The notes: generated by a model from the letters alone, not told the origin. Shown: positions 16,155 to 24,871, numbered from the stretch's first letter. The stretch is DNA of 64,000 nt from Tatumella citrea (GCF_002163585.1 NZ_CP015579.1:1364001-1428000), one strand, 5' to 3'. Made by a program: numbers and translations.

Positions 16155-17453
16155 CTACTTAGCAGCCTGAGAAGCGGGTTTCGGGATTAGCTTGCGGATA
16201 TCGGCAACCTGACTGGCTGTGACCGCAGCAGCATTATTCCCCCATCCCTGACGGATAAAGGTGGCGACATCCGCGACCTGCTGATCCGATAACCGCCAAC
16301 CAAAGTCCGGCATGGTTAATCCGGTCGGCATATCTGGTGTCACTGCGCGTTGTCCCCCCTGCAAGATAATATGAATCACTGATGAAGGGTCACTGTTCAG
16401 TACTGCGGAATTGCCTGCCAGTGACGGGAACGTTTTATCATACCCTTTACCATCCGAGCGATGACAGGCAGAACAGTTATCCAGATAAACCTGTGCACCC
16501 GTAGCAGAAACATCGCCTTTAAAAAGTGCCTGAGCGGTAGCATTATTACTGGCTGGCGCCTGCGTCTGGTGTGCCGCAGGCAGCGATTTCAGATAGACTG
16601 CAATTGCCTGAAGATCACTGTCGGTAAGATAGCTGGTACTGTCATGAACCACCTCTGACATGGAACCAAAGGCAGAGCTTTGTGCCGTTACACCATTTTT
16701 CAGGAAACTGACAATGTCCTGTTGTGACCAGCGACCCAGACCATCAGATTGCGTGCCGGTGAGATCCGGTGCATACCATCCTTCCAGTGTGTTACCCGTC
16801 AGATAAACCGGATCACTTTGATCAAGTGCTTTCTCCTGGAATGCTATACCTCTCGGAGTGTGGCAGGCTCCGCAATGTTCCAGCCCCTCGACCAGATACG
16901 CCCCCCGTTGCCATTCTGCCGATTTACCTTCGACAGGCTGAAAACGCTTATCATCGGTAAATGTCCAGCGCCAGAATGCCAGTGGCCAGCGCATACTCAA
17001 AGGCCAGGGGATATCAGAGGCTTTATTCTGCTGGCTGACCGGTTTAACCTGCTGCATAAAATAGTTATACAGATCATGCATATCCTGGTCTGATATCCTG
17101 GTAAAAGAAGCATACGGCATCGCCGGATAGAGGGTTGATCCGGATTTACTGACTCCCTGGCGTACAGCTTTGACAAAGTCATCGTAACTGTAATTACCGA
17201 TCCCGGTATCTTTATCCGGAGTGATATTTGTTGAATAGATGGCCCCTACCGGCGTCGTCATTTTCAATCCACCGGCAAAAGGTTTGCCTCCTTCTGCTGT
17301 ATGGCAGGCAACACAGTCGCCGGCTCTGGCCAGATATTCTCCGCGGGAAAGCGATGTGCTGTCTGACGAGGCAGGACTGTTATCAGCGTAAACAGAGCCA
17401 CAAAACCCAGCCAGCATAATAGCCAACGGGGTAAACACCCTTAATTTCTGCAT
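16155..17453 (-). CDS. Triheme cytochrome c subunit of membrane-bound sugar-acid (gluconate-type) dehydrogenase
   Basis: The 432-residue precursor has a signal peptide (about 1-23) and three CxxCH haem c sites: C47-VAC-H51, C194-GAC-H198 and C327-SAC-H331. This is the pattern of the 45-kDa cytochrome subunit of gluconate, 2-ketogluconate, sorbitol and alcohol dehydrogenases, which passes electrons from the FAD subunit to ubiquinone on the periplasmic face. The start ATG 17453 has AAGGAA 7 nt upstream. A longer frame to 17714 overlaps the upstream gene and is rejected. It is the third gene of the operon, 10 nt after the large subunit. The operon terminator downstream is split by the IS. Confidence 0.9.
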   Translation of the reverse strand: MQKLRVFTPLAIMLAGFCGSVYADNSPASSDSTSLSRGEYLARAGDCVACHTAEGGKPFAGGLKMTTPVGAIYSTNITPDKDTGIGNYSYDDFVKAVRQGVSKSGSTLYPAMPYASFTRISDQDMHDLYNYFMQQVKPVSQQNKASDIPWPLSMRWPLAFWRWTFTDDKRFQPVEGKSAEWQRGAYLVEGLEHCGACHTPRGIAFQEKALDQSDPVYLTGNTLEGWYAPDLTGTQSDGLGRWSQQDIVSFLKNGVTAQSSAFGSMSEVVHDSTSYLTDSDLQAIAVYLKSLPAAHQTQAPASNNATAQALFKGDVSATGAQVYLDNCSACHRSDGKGYDKTFPSLAGNSAVLNSDPSSVIHIILQGGQRAVTPDMPTGLTMPDFGWRLSDQQVADVATFIRQGWGNNAAAVTASQVADIRKLIPKPASQAAK

Positions 17454-17463
17454 ACCATGTTCC

Positions 17464-19242
17464 TTATATTGTAACCAGCGGGCCAGGTGCAGCCAGATAG
17501 CGGGTTTTAATCGCATGTGCCGAGAACAATGCTGTAGCACAGACAATACCTGTCGGGTTGTAGGCCAGGTTTTGCGGGAAACAGCAGGCTCCAAGGACAA
17601 ACAGGTTAGGAACATCCCAGCTTTGCAGGTATTTGTTGACGACGCTGGTGCGGGGGGAGTCGCCCATGACTGCACCGCCGGTAGTATGTGTTGACTGATA
17701 AGGGCGAACATCATAGTGACTGTTCATGTTCATAAAGCCCATTTCATAGTGTGGCGGATTAATGACCTTGATGATCTCTTCAACTTTTCCGCCAATAAAC
17801 TCAGTCATTTTCAGTTCATTAGGTTGCCAGTCGAACGTCATTCTCAGTAATGGTTGTCCGTTAACATCATGATAAGTCGGGTCCAGATCGAGATAACATT
17901 GCCGGTAGGGCATTACCGAACCTGAAGCACCAATAGACATGGTATGTGCATAGTGGGTTTTTATTGCGGTTTTCCAGCCACTTCCCCAACGGGGAGCGTC
18001 AGAGGGTAGCAGTGTCTGTTGAATAGGACGGCCACCACTGAATGCTGCAGAAATTGTTGAGCCGCCGACAAATCCAAGCGATGAATGGTCGAAGTTTTCG
18101 GCATTAAAGTTGTCGATAAAGGTTGCTGTGGTACCTGTAGCCGCGAACGGTTTAAAATCCTGATCAGGTCCAAAAAACAGTTTTGAACCTCCTGTCATCT
18201 GGTAAGCATAATTTCGCCCGACAACACCTTCGCCGGTTTGCGGATCATAGGGCTTACCGATTTTAGAGAGTAATAACAACCGGACATTATGCAGCTGGAA
18301 AGCACTAAGAATCACCAGGGATGCAGGTTGTTCCACTTCATTACCGCTGCCATCAATATAGGTCACTCCGGTAGCTTGTTTACCCGTATTATCGGTATTG
18401 ACCCGAATCACCTGGGCGTTCGTTCGCAGTTCGAAATTATCATAGGCCTTGAGTGACGGAATTACGCAACTTTGTGGAGAGCCTTTGGAATAATTGAAAC
18501 AACCAAAGCGTTCACAGAAACCACAATAGTTACATACTCCCAGTTGCACTTTATAAGGGTTGGTCCAGGCTTCGGTACAGTTAGCAGCAGGGCAAGGGAA
18601 TGGGTGATAACCCATTTTTTCTGCCGCTTTGGCGAACACATCACCGGCATACAAGCGTTGCAGTGGTTTGGTCGGGTAGGGGTTTTGTCTGGGCTGTTCA
18701 AACGGGTTTCCGCCTGACTGAATTTCACCATTCAGATTGCCAGCTTGTCCGGAAGCACCACATATTTTTTCGAATTTGTCGAAAAAAGGTTCCATCTCTT
18801 CATAAGTGAAAGGATAGTCCTGGACGGTCATATCCTGCGGAATAAAATTCGCGCCATATTTCTCAACCAGAGTTGAGTGCATTTTTAAATCGGCGGCCAG
18901 TGGACGCCACAACATGCCATTCCAGTGGACACCTGCGCCACCCACACCATTACCTGGCAGAAAGGACCCAAAACGCCGATAAGGCAGTGCTGTCTGGGAC
19001 GAAGTATGACGGACGGTGACGGTTTCCCGTGCTGCGTTCTGAAATAATTTCAGACGAATGCCATAGGTGAGTTCATCGGTTATACGTGGATAAGCAAAAT
19101 CCGGATAAGTATCTCGTTGTTCACCTCGTTCCAGCGCGACGATCTTTAATCCGGAATCTGCTAATTCACGGGCCATCAGAGAACCTGTCCAGCCAAAGCC
19201 AACAATGACGATGTCGGCTGCCGGTTTTTTAGTTGTTGCCAT
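17464..19242 (-). CDS. FAD-dependent large subunit (GMC family) of gluconate-type 2-dehydrogenase
   Basis: The 592-residue flavoprotein oxidises a sugar acid, probably gluconate or 2-ketogluconate, in the periplasm. The N-terminal FAD motif IVIVGFGWTGSLMAREL (GxGxxG) starts at about residue 11, with E at the ribose position (ALERGE). GNGVGGAGVHWNGM is the GMC flavin region, and a Cys-rich loop CNYCGFCERFGC sits mid-protein, typical of this family. The C-terminus has the HTTGGAVMG and NPTGIVCATA motifs with active-site His/Asn. It has no signal of its own and should be exported with the Tat-signal small subunit. Its ATG overlaps the small-subunit stop (TGATG), implying translational coupling. 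Gluconate and 2-ketogluconate enzymes cannot be told apart here. Confidence 0.9.
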   Translation of the reverse strand: MATTKKPAADIVIVGFGWTGSLMARELADSGLKIVALERGEQRDTYPDFAYPRITDELTYGIRLKLFQNAARETVTVRHTSSQTALPYRRFGSFLPGNGVGGAGVHWNGMLWRPLAADLKMHSTLVEKYGANFIPQDMTVQDYPFTYEEMEPFFDKFEKICGASGQAGNLNGEIQSGGNPFEQPRQNPYPTKPLQRLYAGDVFAKAAEKMGYHPFPCPAANCTEAWTNPYKVQLGVCNYCGFCERFGCFNYSKGSPQSCVIPSLKAYDNFELRTNAQVIRVNTDNTGKQATGVTYIDGSGNEVEQPASLVILSAFQLHNVRLLLLSKIGKPYDPQTGEGVVGRNYAYQMTGGSKLFFGPDQDFKPFAATGTTATFIDNFNAENFDHSSLGFVGGSTISAAFSGGRPIQQTLLPSDAPRWGSGWKTAIKTHYAHTMSIGASGSVMPYRQCYLDLDPTYHDVNGQPLLRMTFDWQPNELKMTEFIGGKVEEIIKVINPPHYEMGFMNMNSHYDVRPYQSTHTTGGAVMGDSPRTSVVNKYLQSWDVPNLFVLGACCFPQNLAYNPTGIVCATALFSAHAIKTRYLAAPGPLVTI

Positions 19243-19970
19243 CAGACACTCCTTTTACCGGAAATACTCACAGGGCCCAACGGGTATGGGACATTTGGCT
19301 GTGCTACGGTGTCGGTATAATCTGCACGAGCCCCCGGGTAACCAATCAGTTTCCATGAAGCCAAAGTCTGATTGCCTCCATGTACCGGGTCTGCAAGGTA
19401 GCCTTCCTTGGTGTTATCCAGCAGTTGCTCAAAAAATAACGAACCACTCAGATTGTTATCCGTCAGGGTATTCTTTTCGAGTAACTGTAATACCTGATCC
19501 TGCTGGTCGGTGGTGAGTTGAGCAAACGACTTATGAAATGTTTGCTGGCAGTAGTGCTCAGTGAGTGCAATCCCCTGGCGATAAAGCTCACGAGGCACCA
19601 GAGGGGACTGGTAGCCCAGGGTCGGGTCGCTGTGGGATGCGAAAGGGGGCTGCATATACCAGAGGTGTCCGTAACCATAAGGGAGTTCCATCTGACGATC
19701 GATGTAGACCGGAACACCTTCACTGACAGCTCCCGCCCCGTTCTGATCTTCCGGAATTAGCCGATCAACTGCGGCATTAATAAACGCCCATTGCTGAGGG
19801 TCAAAAAATTGCGGTACGTAATCCTGAGTGACTGCCGGAGTTTTTTTTTCGGCAGCCTGGCTGGTGGCAAAAGGAGTACCTGTGGCTGCAACTAAAGGGA
19901 TTAGCGATAGAGAACGTTGTAAAAAAAGTCGTCTGCCGGTGGAGTCCTTACTCCGGGGCGTATTTTTCAT
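19242..19970 (-). CDS. Small (gamma) subunit of gluconate-type 2-dehydrogenase, Tat-exported
   Basis: The 242-residue protein starts with a twin-arginine signal: GRRLFLQRSL near residue 12, then a hydrophobic stretch and a cut near SQAA. The mature part has the gluconate 2-dehydrogenase subunit 3 pattern (FDPQQWAFINAAVDRLIP, Asp/Glu-rich loop, GYQSPLVPRELYRQGIA, QLLEKNTLTDNN). In this family it chaperones and co-exports the FAD subunit through Tat. The start ATG 19970 has AAGGAG 8 nt upstream. It is the first gene of a three-gene minus-strand operon inserted between ompX and mntR relative to E. coli. Confidence 0.9.
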   Translation of the reverse strand: MKNTPRSKDSTGRRLFLQRSLSLIPLVAATGTPFATSQAAEKKTPAVTQDYVPQFFDPQQWAFINAAVDRLIPEDQNGAGAVSEGVPVYIDRQMELPYGYGHLWYMQPPFASHSDPTLGYQSPLVPRELYRQGIALTEHYCQQTFHKSFAQLTTDQQDQVLQLLEKNTLTDNNLSGSLFFEQLLDNTKEGYLADPVHGGNQTLASWKLIGYPGARADYTDTVAQPNVPYPLGPVSISGKRSV

Positions 19971-20065
19971 ACCATTGCTCCTTCCATAAGTATTTTCAGA
20001 TAACGGCCTGTGAATTAAGGCTCTGAGGCTAATAAATCACCTGAAAATGGAAGTTACAATGCAAA

Positions 20066-20081
20066 AGATAGCGTGCTATCT
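20066..20081. promoter_or_regulatory. Palindrome upstream of the dehydrogenase operon, possible operator
   Basis: AGATAGC-GT-GCTATCT has perfect 7-bp arms about 100 bp before the operon start. It could be a repressor or activator site. The half-sites echo the MntR box but the spacing is 2, not 4. Confidence 0.4.
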
Positions 20082-20168
20082 ATACGACAGGAAGAGGTGG
20101 TTTTTTTACGTTGAAAAACAAGCTTATACCCATGGTTCTGATAAGGGTATAAAGTGTAAATATTTATT

Positions 20169-20402
20169 TTATGTAACTCTAATGTTAATTTTTTGTATAT
20201 TTTCAAATGACGATTTAGAGCAAATCACTGGAGAATCCCCCCGGCTTATGCTTTTAAACTGTCGAAGCACAATGTTGACCAACATCAGGCGTAGGCTAAA
20301 AGGGGAGTGAGAATAGAGATATTTCAGCCACTGAGAGCTGTTGACCTTTGTTTCTGCTGATGAATGGTGTCGGCAGGCTGTACATTGTAATGAACTGTTC
20401 AC
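20169..20402 (-). CDS. mntS: MntS-like small protein (77 aa), manganese-responsive
   Basis: A minus-strand frame encodes a 77-residue protein whose middle (KYLYSHSPFSLRLMLVNIVL) closely matches the core of E. coli MntS (RVFSHSPFKVRLMLLSML, from memory). MntS is a small protein that raises usable intracellular Mn, in part by inhibiting the MntP exporter. The start is GTG 20402, with an ideal AAGGAG 8 nt upstream. It carries about 20 extra N-terminal residues, including two Cys and a His pair, and a longer C-terminus than the 42-residue E. coli protein. It is divergent from mntR with an MntR-like box between. Homology is visible only in the core, so function is inferred. Confidence 0.7.
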   Translation of the reverse strand: MNSSLQCTACRHHSSAETKVNSSQWLKYLYSHSPFSLRLMLVNIVLRQFKSISRGDSPVICSKSSFENIQKINIRVT

Positions 20403-20473
20403 AGTTGTCTCTCCTTTAACCGGACATCCGACCGCAATTCATCCCCTTTTGTTACCGGAAAATTGCGCGTGGA

Positions 20474-20479
20474 TGTATA
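20474..20479 (-). promoter_or_regulatory. Putative -10 of mntS
   Basis: TATACA on the minus strand, about 72 bp before the GTG of mntS. The MntR-like box lies over the expected -35 position (ATGCTA), which fits repression. Confidence 0.4.
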
Positions 20480-20490
20480 ATCAATGAACA

Positions 20491-20510
20491 AGGTATAGCA
20501 TTAGCTATAA
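20491..20510. promoter_or_regulatory. MntR operator-like box between mntS and mntR
   Basis: TATAGC-ATTA-GCTATA (20494-20509) is a perfect inverted repeat with the TAGC-N4-GCTA spacing of E. coli MntR sites (ATAGCAAAGGCTAT core, from memory). It lies 117 bp before mntR and about 90 bp before mntS. Confidence 0.7.
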
Positions 20511-20625
20511 CTTTTAGCCACGGCTATTGATGAAAAATTTGAGCTTCTGCACAGCTGGTTTACAATACGCGGCAGATTGCCGGTTTCTAATCAGGAGATC
20601 GGCAAGATTATAAAGAGGAAGTTGA

Positions 20626-21093
20626 ATGAATCGTCGAGCAAATAATGTCAGCACTCCTTTGGGTGCAATAAAGGATGTCGAAGAGCACGTAGAAGGATTC
20701 AGGCAGGTCAGGGAAGCACACCGTCGCGAGCTTATTGATGATTATGTTGAGCTAATCTCTGATTTGATTCATGAATTTGGCGAAGCACGCCAGGTGGACA
20801 TGGCTGCCAGGCTGGGCGTTTCTCAGCCGACTGTCGCTAAGATGCTGAAGAAGCTTGCCAGTACCGGGCTGGTGGAACAGGTTCCTTATCGTGGTGTTTT
20901 CCTGACCCCGGAAGGTGAAACGCTGGCGGAGCAAAGTCGCGAACGTCATCATATTGTTGAAACCTTCCTGCTGACATTAGGTGTGAGTCAGGAAATTGCC
21001 CACCGTGATGCCGAAGGCATTGAACATCACGTGAGCGAAGAAACACTGGCCATATTTAAAGCTTTTTATCAAAAGCAGCAGTCTGGTAAATAA
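20626..21093 (+). CDS. mntR: Manganese-responsive transcriptional regulator MntR
   Basis: The 155-residue DtxR-family regulator binds Mn(II) and represses uptake genes. The segment from [20 protein letters not shown] onward matches E. coli MntR closely. The winged helix includes [19 protein letters not shown], and the metal-site residues lie in the C-terminal [19 protein letters not shown] stretch. The start ATG 20626 has AGAGGAAG upstream. It is divergent from mntS. As in E. coli it is shorter than Bacillus-type DtxR proteins and has no SH3 domain. Confidence 0.96.
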   Translation: MNRRANNVSTPLGAIKDVEEHVEGFRQVREAHRRELIDDYVELISDLIHEFGEARQVDMAARLGVSQPTVAKMLKKLASTGLVEQVPYRGVFLTPEGETLAEQSRERHHIVETFLLTLGVSQEIAHRDAEGIEHHVSEETLAIFKAFYQKQQSGK

Positions 21094-21205
21094 ATCTCTG
21101 AGATTTAAGCTTTACGCTATTGCATGAATATCACCAACCTGGCTTATCCTGAGGTTGAATCTTTCCCCCGGGAGCCAGGGGCATAGAGGTAGCAGTGATC
21201 TGTTA

Positions 21206-21226
21206 CCTGCTGATACCGGCGGCAGG
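21206..21226 (+). terminator. Possible weak terminator after mntR
   Basis: CCTGCTG (21206-21212) pairs with CGGCAGG (21220-21226, one G-T) with a 7-nt loop, followed by TCACTTTATT. Outer GTGA/TCAC pairs extend it with a bulge. The T-run is poor. Confidence 0.4.
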
Positions 21227-21766
21227 TCACTTTATTCCTGATAAAAAAAAATAAAGTTCTGTTTATGCCTGCAGCGATATCGTGGAAATTTTCTGACGGT
21301 AAATCGCAACAAAGCCTGTAGTAATAGTAAATGAGTCAGACAATTAATCACCACCACTGTCGCCGTTTTCCGGTAAAAGGCCCATTTTCAGGATGGGTAA
21401 TGAGCTGAATTTTGATTAATCACATCACCGGATTGTATCAATATAAGCAACAGCCCTGTTTTTTCTGTCATGTTATGATTAGAAAAGAAGACTTAAGTAA
21501 TTAATCAGGACTAAATGTAATGTGGTGCTTATGTCATATACAGATTAGCGATATCAGGAAACTCTACTTCTGCTACCTGTAGGTAAAGCTTAGGCATAAA
21601 ACTGTTACACTGTTAAACAACCGTTAATTCTTATTCTGCCTGTAACCGATAATGCTAATTTCAAAATTTAAATTATATAATCAGTAATAGGCTATTTATT
21701 TTTCTATTTAAATTAGGTAACCTCAGCCCCACAGTTAATTGTACCCGGATAAGCAAGGAAAATATG
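21227..21766. other. Long AT-rich region upstream of the hns-like gene
   Basis: About 540 bp without a coding frame. The last 160 bp are very AT-rich with runs such as TTTAAATTATATAAT; a TATAAT at 21676-21681 could be a -10 element. Such AT-rich, probably bent DNA is usual upstream of hns and allows autorepression. No sRNA is recognised. Confidence 0.45.
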
Positions 21767-22165
21767 ATGAGTGATGCATTTAAAGTTCTCAATAACATTC
21801 GCACTCTGCGTGCACAGGCCCGTGACCTGGCATTGAGTGATCTGGAAGAAGTTCTGGAAAAACTGACCGTCGTTGTTAATGAACGTCGTGAAGAAATTGA
21901 AGCTGAACAAGCTCAGAACCGTGAAAAAGAAGAGAAACTGACAAAATACCGTGAAATGCTGTTAGCCGATGGTATTGACCCGAACGAATTACTGGGTGCG
22001 ATTGAAGTCAGCAAAAAGCGTGTTAAACGCGCTCCGCGCCCGGCTAAATATAAATACACCGACGAAAACGGTGAAAGCAAATCATGGACTGGCCAGGGCC
22101 GTACCCCGGCAGCTATCAAAAAAGCGCTGGACGAAGGTAAAAGTCTGGACGATTTCCTGATCTAA
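21767..22165 (+). CDS. H-NS family nucleoid-associated protein
   Basis: The 132-residue protein has an N-terminal oligomerisation domain ([20 protein letters not shown] and a coiled coil of about residues 20-65), the linker region [10 protein letters not shown] and a C-terminal DNA-binding domain with the AT-hook-like loop [15 protein letters not shown]. It ends SLDDFLI. It silences AT-rich DNA as oligomeric filaments. The second of two adjacent ATGs (21767) is chosen because AAGGA sits 7 nt upstream and MSDAFK aligns with E. coli MSEALK. E. coli hns lies near tdk/galU, not here, so this may be hns moved or a paralogue (stpA/hns2-like). It is slightly shorter than E. coli H-NS (137). Confidence 0.93.
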   Translation: MSDAFKVLNNIRTLRAQARDLALSDLEEVLEKLTVVVNERREEIEAEQAQNREKEEKLTKYREMLLADGIDPNELLGAIEVSKKRVKRAPRPAKYKYTDENGESKSWTGQGRTPAAIKKALDEGKSLDDFLI

Positions 22166-22194
22166 TCAGGTGCAAAACTCCTTGTTAGTGGGAG

Positions 22195-22224
22195 AGCCAG
22201 TGACATTTTGTTGCTGGCTTTTTT
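22195..22224 (+). terminator. Intrinsic terminator of the hns-like gene
   Basis: AGCCAG (22195-22200) pairs with CTGGCT (22214-22219), followed by a run of six T's, 30 bp after the stop. Confidence 0.8.
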
Positions 22225-22429
22225 GCTTTTATTGAGTAGCATGATCATCTGGTCAGGGACAGTAAACAGATTGTCTCTGATGTCACCGGCATTGTTCCGG
22301 TATCCGGGATTGCCAGCCTGTTGTCTGCAGTCCCGCAACCACAGTATCCTGAGGTGCCAGAAAGCATTGTATACAGACAGCGTTCTGGCAGCATTTTTCC
22401 TGAGTTTGATTTATCTATAAGGCTATCCC

Positions 22430-24022
22430 GTGTTAGTAACCAGTAATGTGACGATGCAGTTTGGCAGTAAGCCATTGTTTGAAAATATCTCTGTAAAGTT
22501 TGGCGGAGGGAATCGTTATGGTTTAATTGGTGCCAACGGCAGCGGTAAGTCAACGTTTATGAAGATCCTTGGCGGCGATTTGCAGCCAAGTAATGGTAAT
22601 GTCTCTTATGATCCCAACGAACGTATTGGTAAATTACGCCAGGATCAGTTTGCTTTCGAAAACTTTACCGTCCTTGATACGGTCATTATGGGACATAATG
22701 AACTTTGGGAAGTAAAACAGGAACGTGACCGTATTTATTCTTTACCTGAAATGAGTGAAGAAGAAGGGTATAAAGTGGCTGAACTGGAAGTTCAGTATGG
22801 CGAAATGGATGGATATACTGCCGAGTCCCGTGCCGGTGAACTACTATTAGGTGTGGGTATTCCACTTGAGCAACATTATGGTCCGATGAGTGAAGTTGCT
22901 CCGGGCTGGAAATTACGTGTGTTGCTGGCTCAGGCTCTGTTTTCTAATCCCGATATATTGTTACTCGATGAACCAACCAACAACCTCGATATTGATACTA
23001 TCCGTTGGCTGGAGCAGGTTTTAAACGAACGTAACAGTACTATGGTTATCATTTCGCATGACCGTCATTTCCTGAATATGGTCTGCACTCATATGGCTGA
23101 TCTGGATTATGGTGAACTGCGGGTTTATGCCGGAAATTATGATGAATATATGACGGCGGCAACTCAGGCCCGTGATCGTTTATTATCAGATAATGCCAAG
23201 AAGAAAGCTCAGATTGCTGAATTGCAGTCATTCGTCAGCCGCTTTAGTGCGAATGCCTCTAAATCACGTCAGGCAACTTCCCGTGCTAAACAAATCGACA
23301 AAATTAAACTTGATGAAGTTAAAGCCTCCAGTCGTCAGAATCCATTTATTCGTTTTGACCAGGATAAGAAACTGTTTAGGAATGCTCTGCAAACGGAAGA
23401 ATTAAGTAAAGGTTTTGATAAAGGACTGCTGTTTGACCGTTTCAACCTGTTACTTGAAGTCGGAGAAAAAGTGGCAATTATCGGTGCCAACGGTATTGGT
23501 AAAACCACTTTACTGAAAACACTGGTAGGCGATTTAGCTCCGGATAACGGTACCGTTAAATGGTCTGAAAATGCCAGTCTGGGATATTATGCCCAGGATC
23601 ATGCAGCAGACTTTGCCAATGACCTGACAGTATTTGACTGGATGAGTCAATGGAAACAGGAAGGTGATGATGAACAGGCGGTTCGCAGTATTCTCGGACG
23701 TCTGTTATTTTCTCAGGACGATATTAAAAAGCCTGCGAAGGTTCTGTCCGGGGGTGAAAAAGGGCGGATGCTGTTTGGTAAATTAATGATGGAAAAACCA
23801 AACGTGCTGGTAATGGATGAGCCTACCAACCACCTGGATATGGAATCCATCGAGTCGCTGAATATGGCGCTGGAAATGTATGAAGGGACACTGATCTTTG
23901 TCTCTCACGACCGTGAATTTGTCAGCTCACTGGCAACCCGAATTATTGAGATTAAAGCCGGAGATATCACTGATTTCTCAGGCAGCTACGAAGATTATTT
24001 ACGTAGCCAGGGTATTTCCTGA
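22430..24022 (+). CDS. ybiT: ABC-F family ATPase YbiT
   Basis: The 530-residue protein has two ABC ATPase domains and no membrane part, as in ABC-F translation factors that act at the ribosomal E site. Walker A motifs: GANGSGKST (about 35-43) and GANGIGKTT (about 353-361). Walker [12 protein letters not shown] and [11 protein letters not shown]. The second signature is canonical (LSGGEKGRM) and the first is degenerate (VAPGWK), as in E. coli YbiT. The interdomain linker ([15 protein letters not shown]) is the P-site tRNA interaction motif. The start is GTG 22430, the same non-ATG start as in E. coli. Confidence 0.95.
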   Translation: MLVTSNVTMQFGSKPLFENISVKFGGGNRYGLIGANGSGKSTFMKILGGDLQPSNGNVSYDPNERIGKLRQDQFAFENFTVLDTVIMGHNELWEVKQERDRIYSLPEMSEEEGYKVAELEVQYGEMDGYTAESRAGELLLGVGIPLEQHYGPMSEVAPGWKLRVLLAQALFSNPDILLLDEPTNNLDIDTIRWLEQVLNERNSTMVIISHDRHFLNMVCTHMADLDYGELRVYAGNYDEYMTAATQARDRLLSDNAKKKAQIAELQSFVSRFSANASKSRQATSRAKQIDKIKLDEVKASSRQNPFIRFDQDKKLFRNALQTEELSKGFDKGLLFDRFNLLLEVGEKVAIIGANGIGKTTLLKTLVGDLAPDNGTVKWSENASLGYYAQDHAADFANDLTVFDWMSQWKQEGDDEQAVRSILGRLLFSQDDIKKPAKVLSGGEKGRMLFGKLMMEKPNVLVMDEPTNHLDMESIESLNMALEMYEGTLIFVSHDREFVSSLATRIIEIKAGDITDFSGSYEDYLRSQGIS

Positions 24023-24027
24023 TTCAC

Positions 24028-24049
24028 AGGCTGTCCGCCAGGACAGCCT
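24028..24049. terminator. Hairpin after ybiT
   Basis: AGGCTGTCC (24028-24036) pairs perfectly with GGACAGCCT (24041-24049), loop GCCA, 5 bp after the ybiT stop. No T-run follows. Confidence 0.5.
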
Positions 24050-24065
24050 GCAGTGGCTCACTGCC

Positions 24066-24103
24066 AGCACAGAATACAGGCGTAGCGGTCTGTATTCTGT
24101 GCT
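24066..24103. terminator. Perfect 14-bp hairpin between convergent ybiT and moeB
   Basis: AGCACAGAATACAG (24066-24079) pairs perfectly with CTGTATTCTGTGCT (24090-24103) around a 10-nt loop. It lies 6 bp beyond the moeB stop and could terminate or protect the moeAB transcript; T-runs are short. Confidence 0.55.
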
Positions 24104-24109
24104 GTATCT

Positions 24110-24868
24110 TTAGTGGGCAGCCTGACCGCAGACTTCACACTCAGGGTCTCGCATCAGACGGATTTCACGAAACTGTGACGTCATCGCTTCATATAACATA
24201 ATTTTACCACTCGCTGTCTCACCATATTCTGTGAGTACCTTGATAGTCTCCATGGCCTGCATAGCACCAATAACCCCGACCAGAGGGGCCATCACACCGG
24301 CTTCTACACAACTCAGGTTTTGCTCACCAAACAGACGGCTCATACAGCGATAACATGGCTCATTTTCCTGCCAGCGAAATACGGATAACTGACCTTCCAT
24401 TCGGATTGCTGCGCCAGAAATCAACGGTACTTTATGCCGAAAACAGGCAGCATTCAGGCACTCCCTTGCAGTTACATTATCACTGCAATCAACGACTGCA
24501 TCATGGCTACGAACCAGACTGTCAGCGTTATCTTCACTCAGTGGCTCACTGAGGGTATTCAGCGTGACCCACGGGTTGATTTTTCGGAGTGACAACACTG
24601 CCGAATCTGTTTTCGCCATTCCGAGAGTGTCGTCACTGTGCAGTATCTGCCGCTGAAGATTGGAGAGCGATACCTTGTCAAAATCAACCAGAGTCAGTTC
24701 CCCGACTCCTGACGATACCAGCCACGGGGCTGCTGCACAGCCCAGACCTCCCAGACCAACTATCAGTACCCTGGATGATTTCAGTTGCTCCTGCCGGTCA
24801 AAATCAAATCCTTTAAGCACCAGTTGTCGGTTATAGCGAAGTATCTCTTCATCGTTCAGCGGCGTCAT
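24110..24868 (-). CDS. moeB: Molybdopterin-synthase adenylyltransferase
   Basis: MoeB adenylates the C-terminal glycine of MoaD for sulfur transfer in molybdenum cofactor synthesis. The 252-residue E1-like protein has the nucleotide-binding GLGGLGCAAAPWL, the loop VDFDKVSLSNLQRQ and Asp in VDCSDN. Two zinc-binding CxxC pairs are present (CYRCM and CEVCG). It follows moeA by 3 nt, as in E. coli, and the two form one operon. Confidence 0.96.
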   Translation of the reverse strand: MTPLNDEEILRYNRQLVLKGFDFDRQEQLKSSRVLIVGLGGLGCAAAPWLVSSGVGELTLVDFDKVSLSNLQRQILHSDDTLGMAKTDSAVLSLRKINPWVTLNTLSEPLSEDNADSLVRSHDAVVDCSDNVTARECLNAACFRHKVPLISGAAIRMEGQLSVFRWQENEPCYRCMSRLFGEQNLSCVEAGVMAPLVGVIGAMQAMETIKVLTEYGETASGKIMLYEAMTSQFREIRLMRDPECEVCGQAAH

Positions 24869-24871
24869 GGC

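Noticed and set aside
16155..17714. Longer 519-residue version of the cytochrome subunit
   Set aside because: The extension overlaps the dehydrogenase large subunit and lacks a signal peptide; ATG 17453 has a good ribosome site and yields one.
20066..20081. Second MntR box candidate (AGATAGC-GT-GCTATCT)
   Set aside because: Half-sites resemble MntR but spacing is 2 bp and not 4; kept only as an unassigned palindrome.
20047..20310. 87-codon plus-strand frame upstream of mntR
   Set aside because: Antisense to the MntS-like gene, which has a better ribosome site and recognisable sequence.
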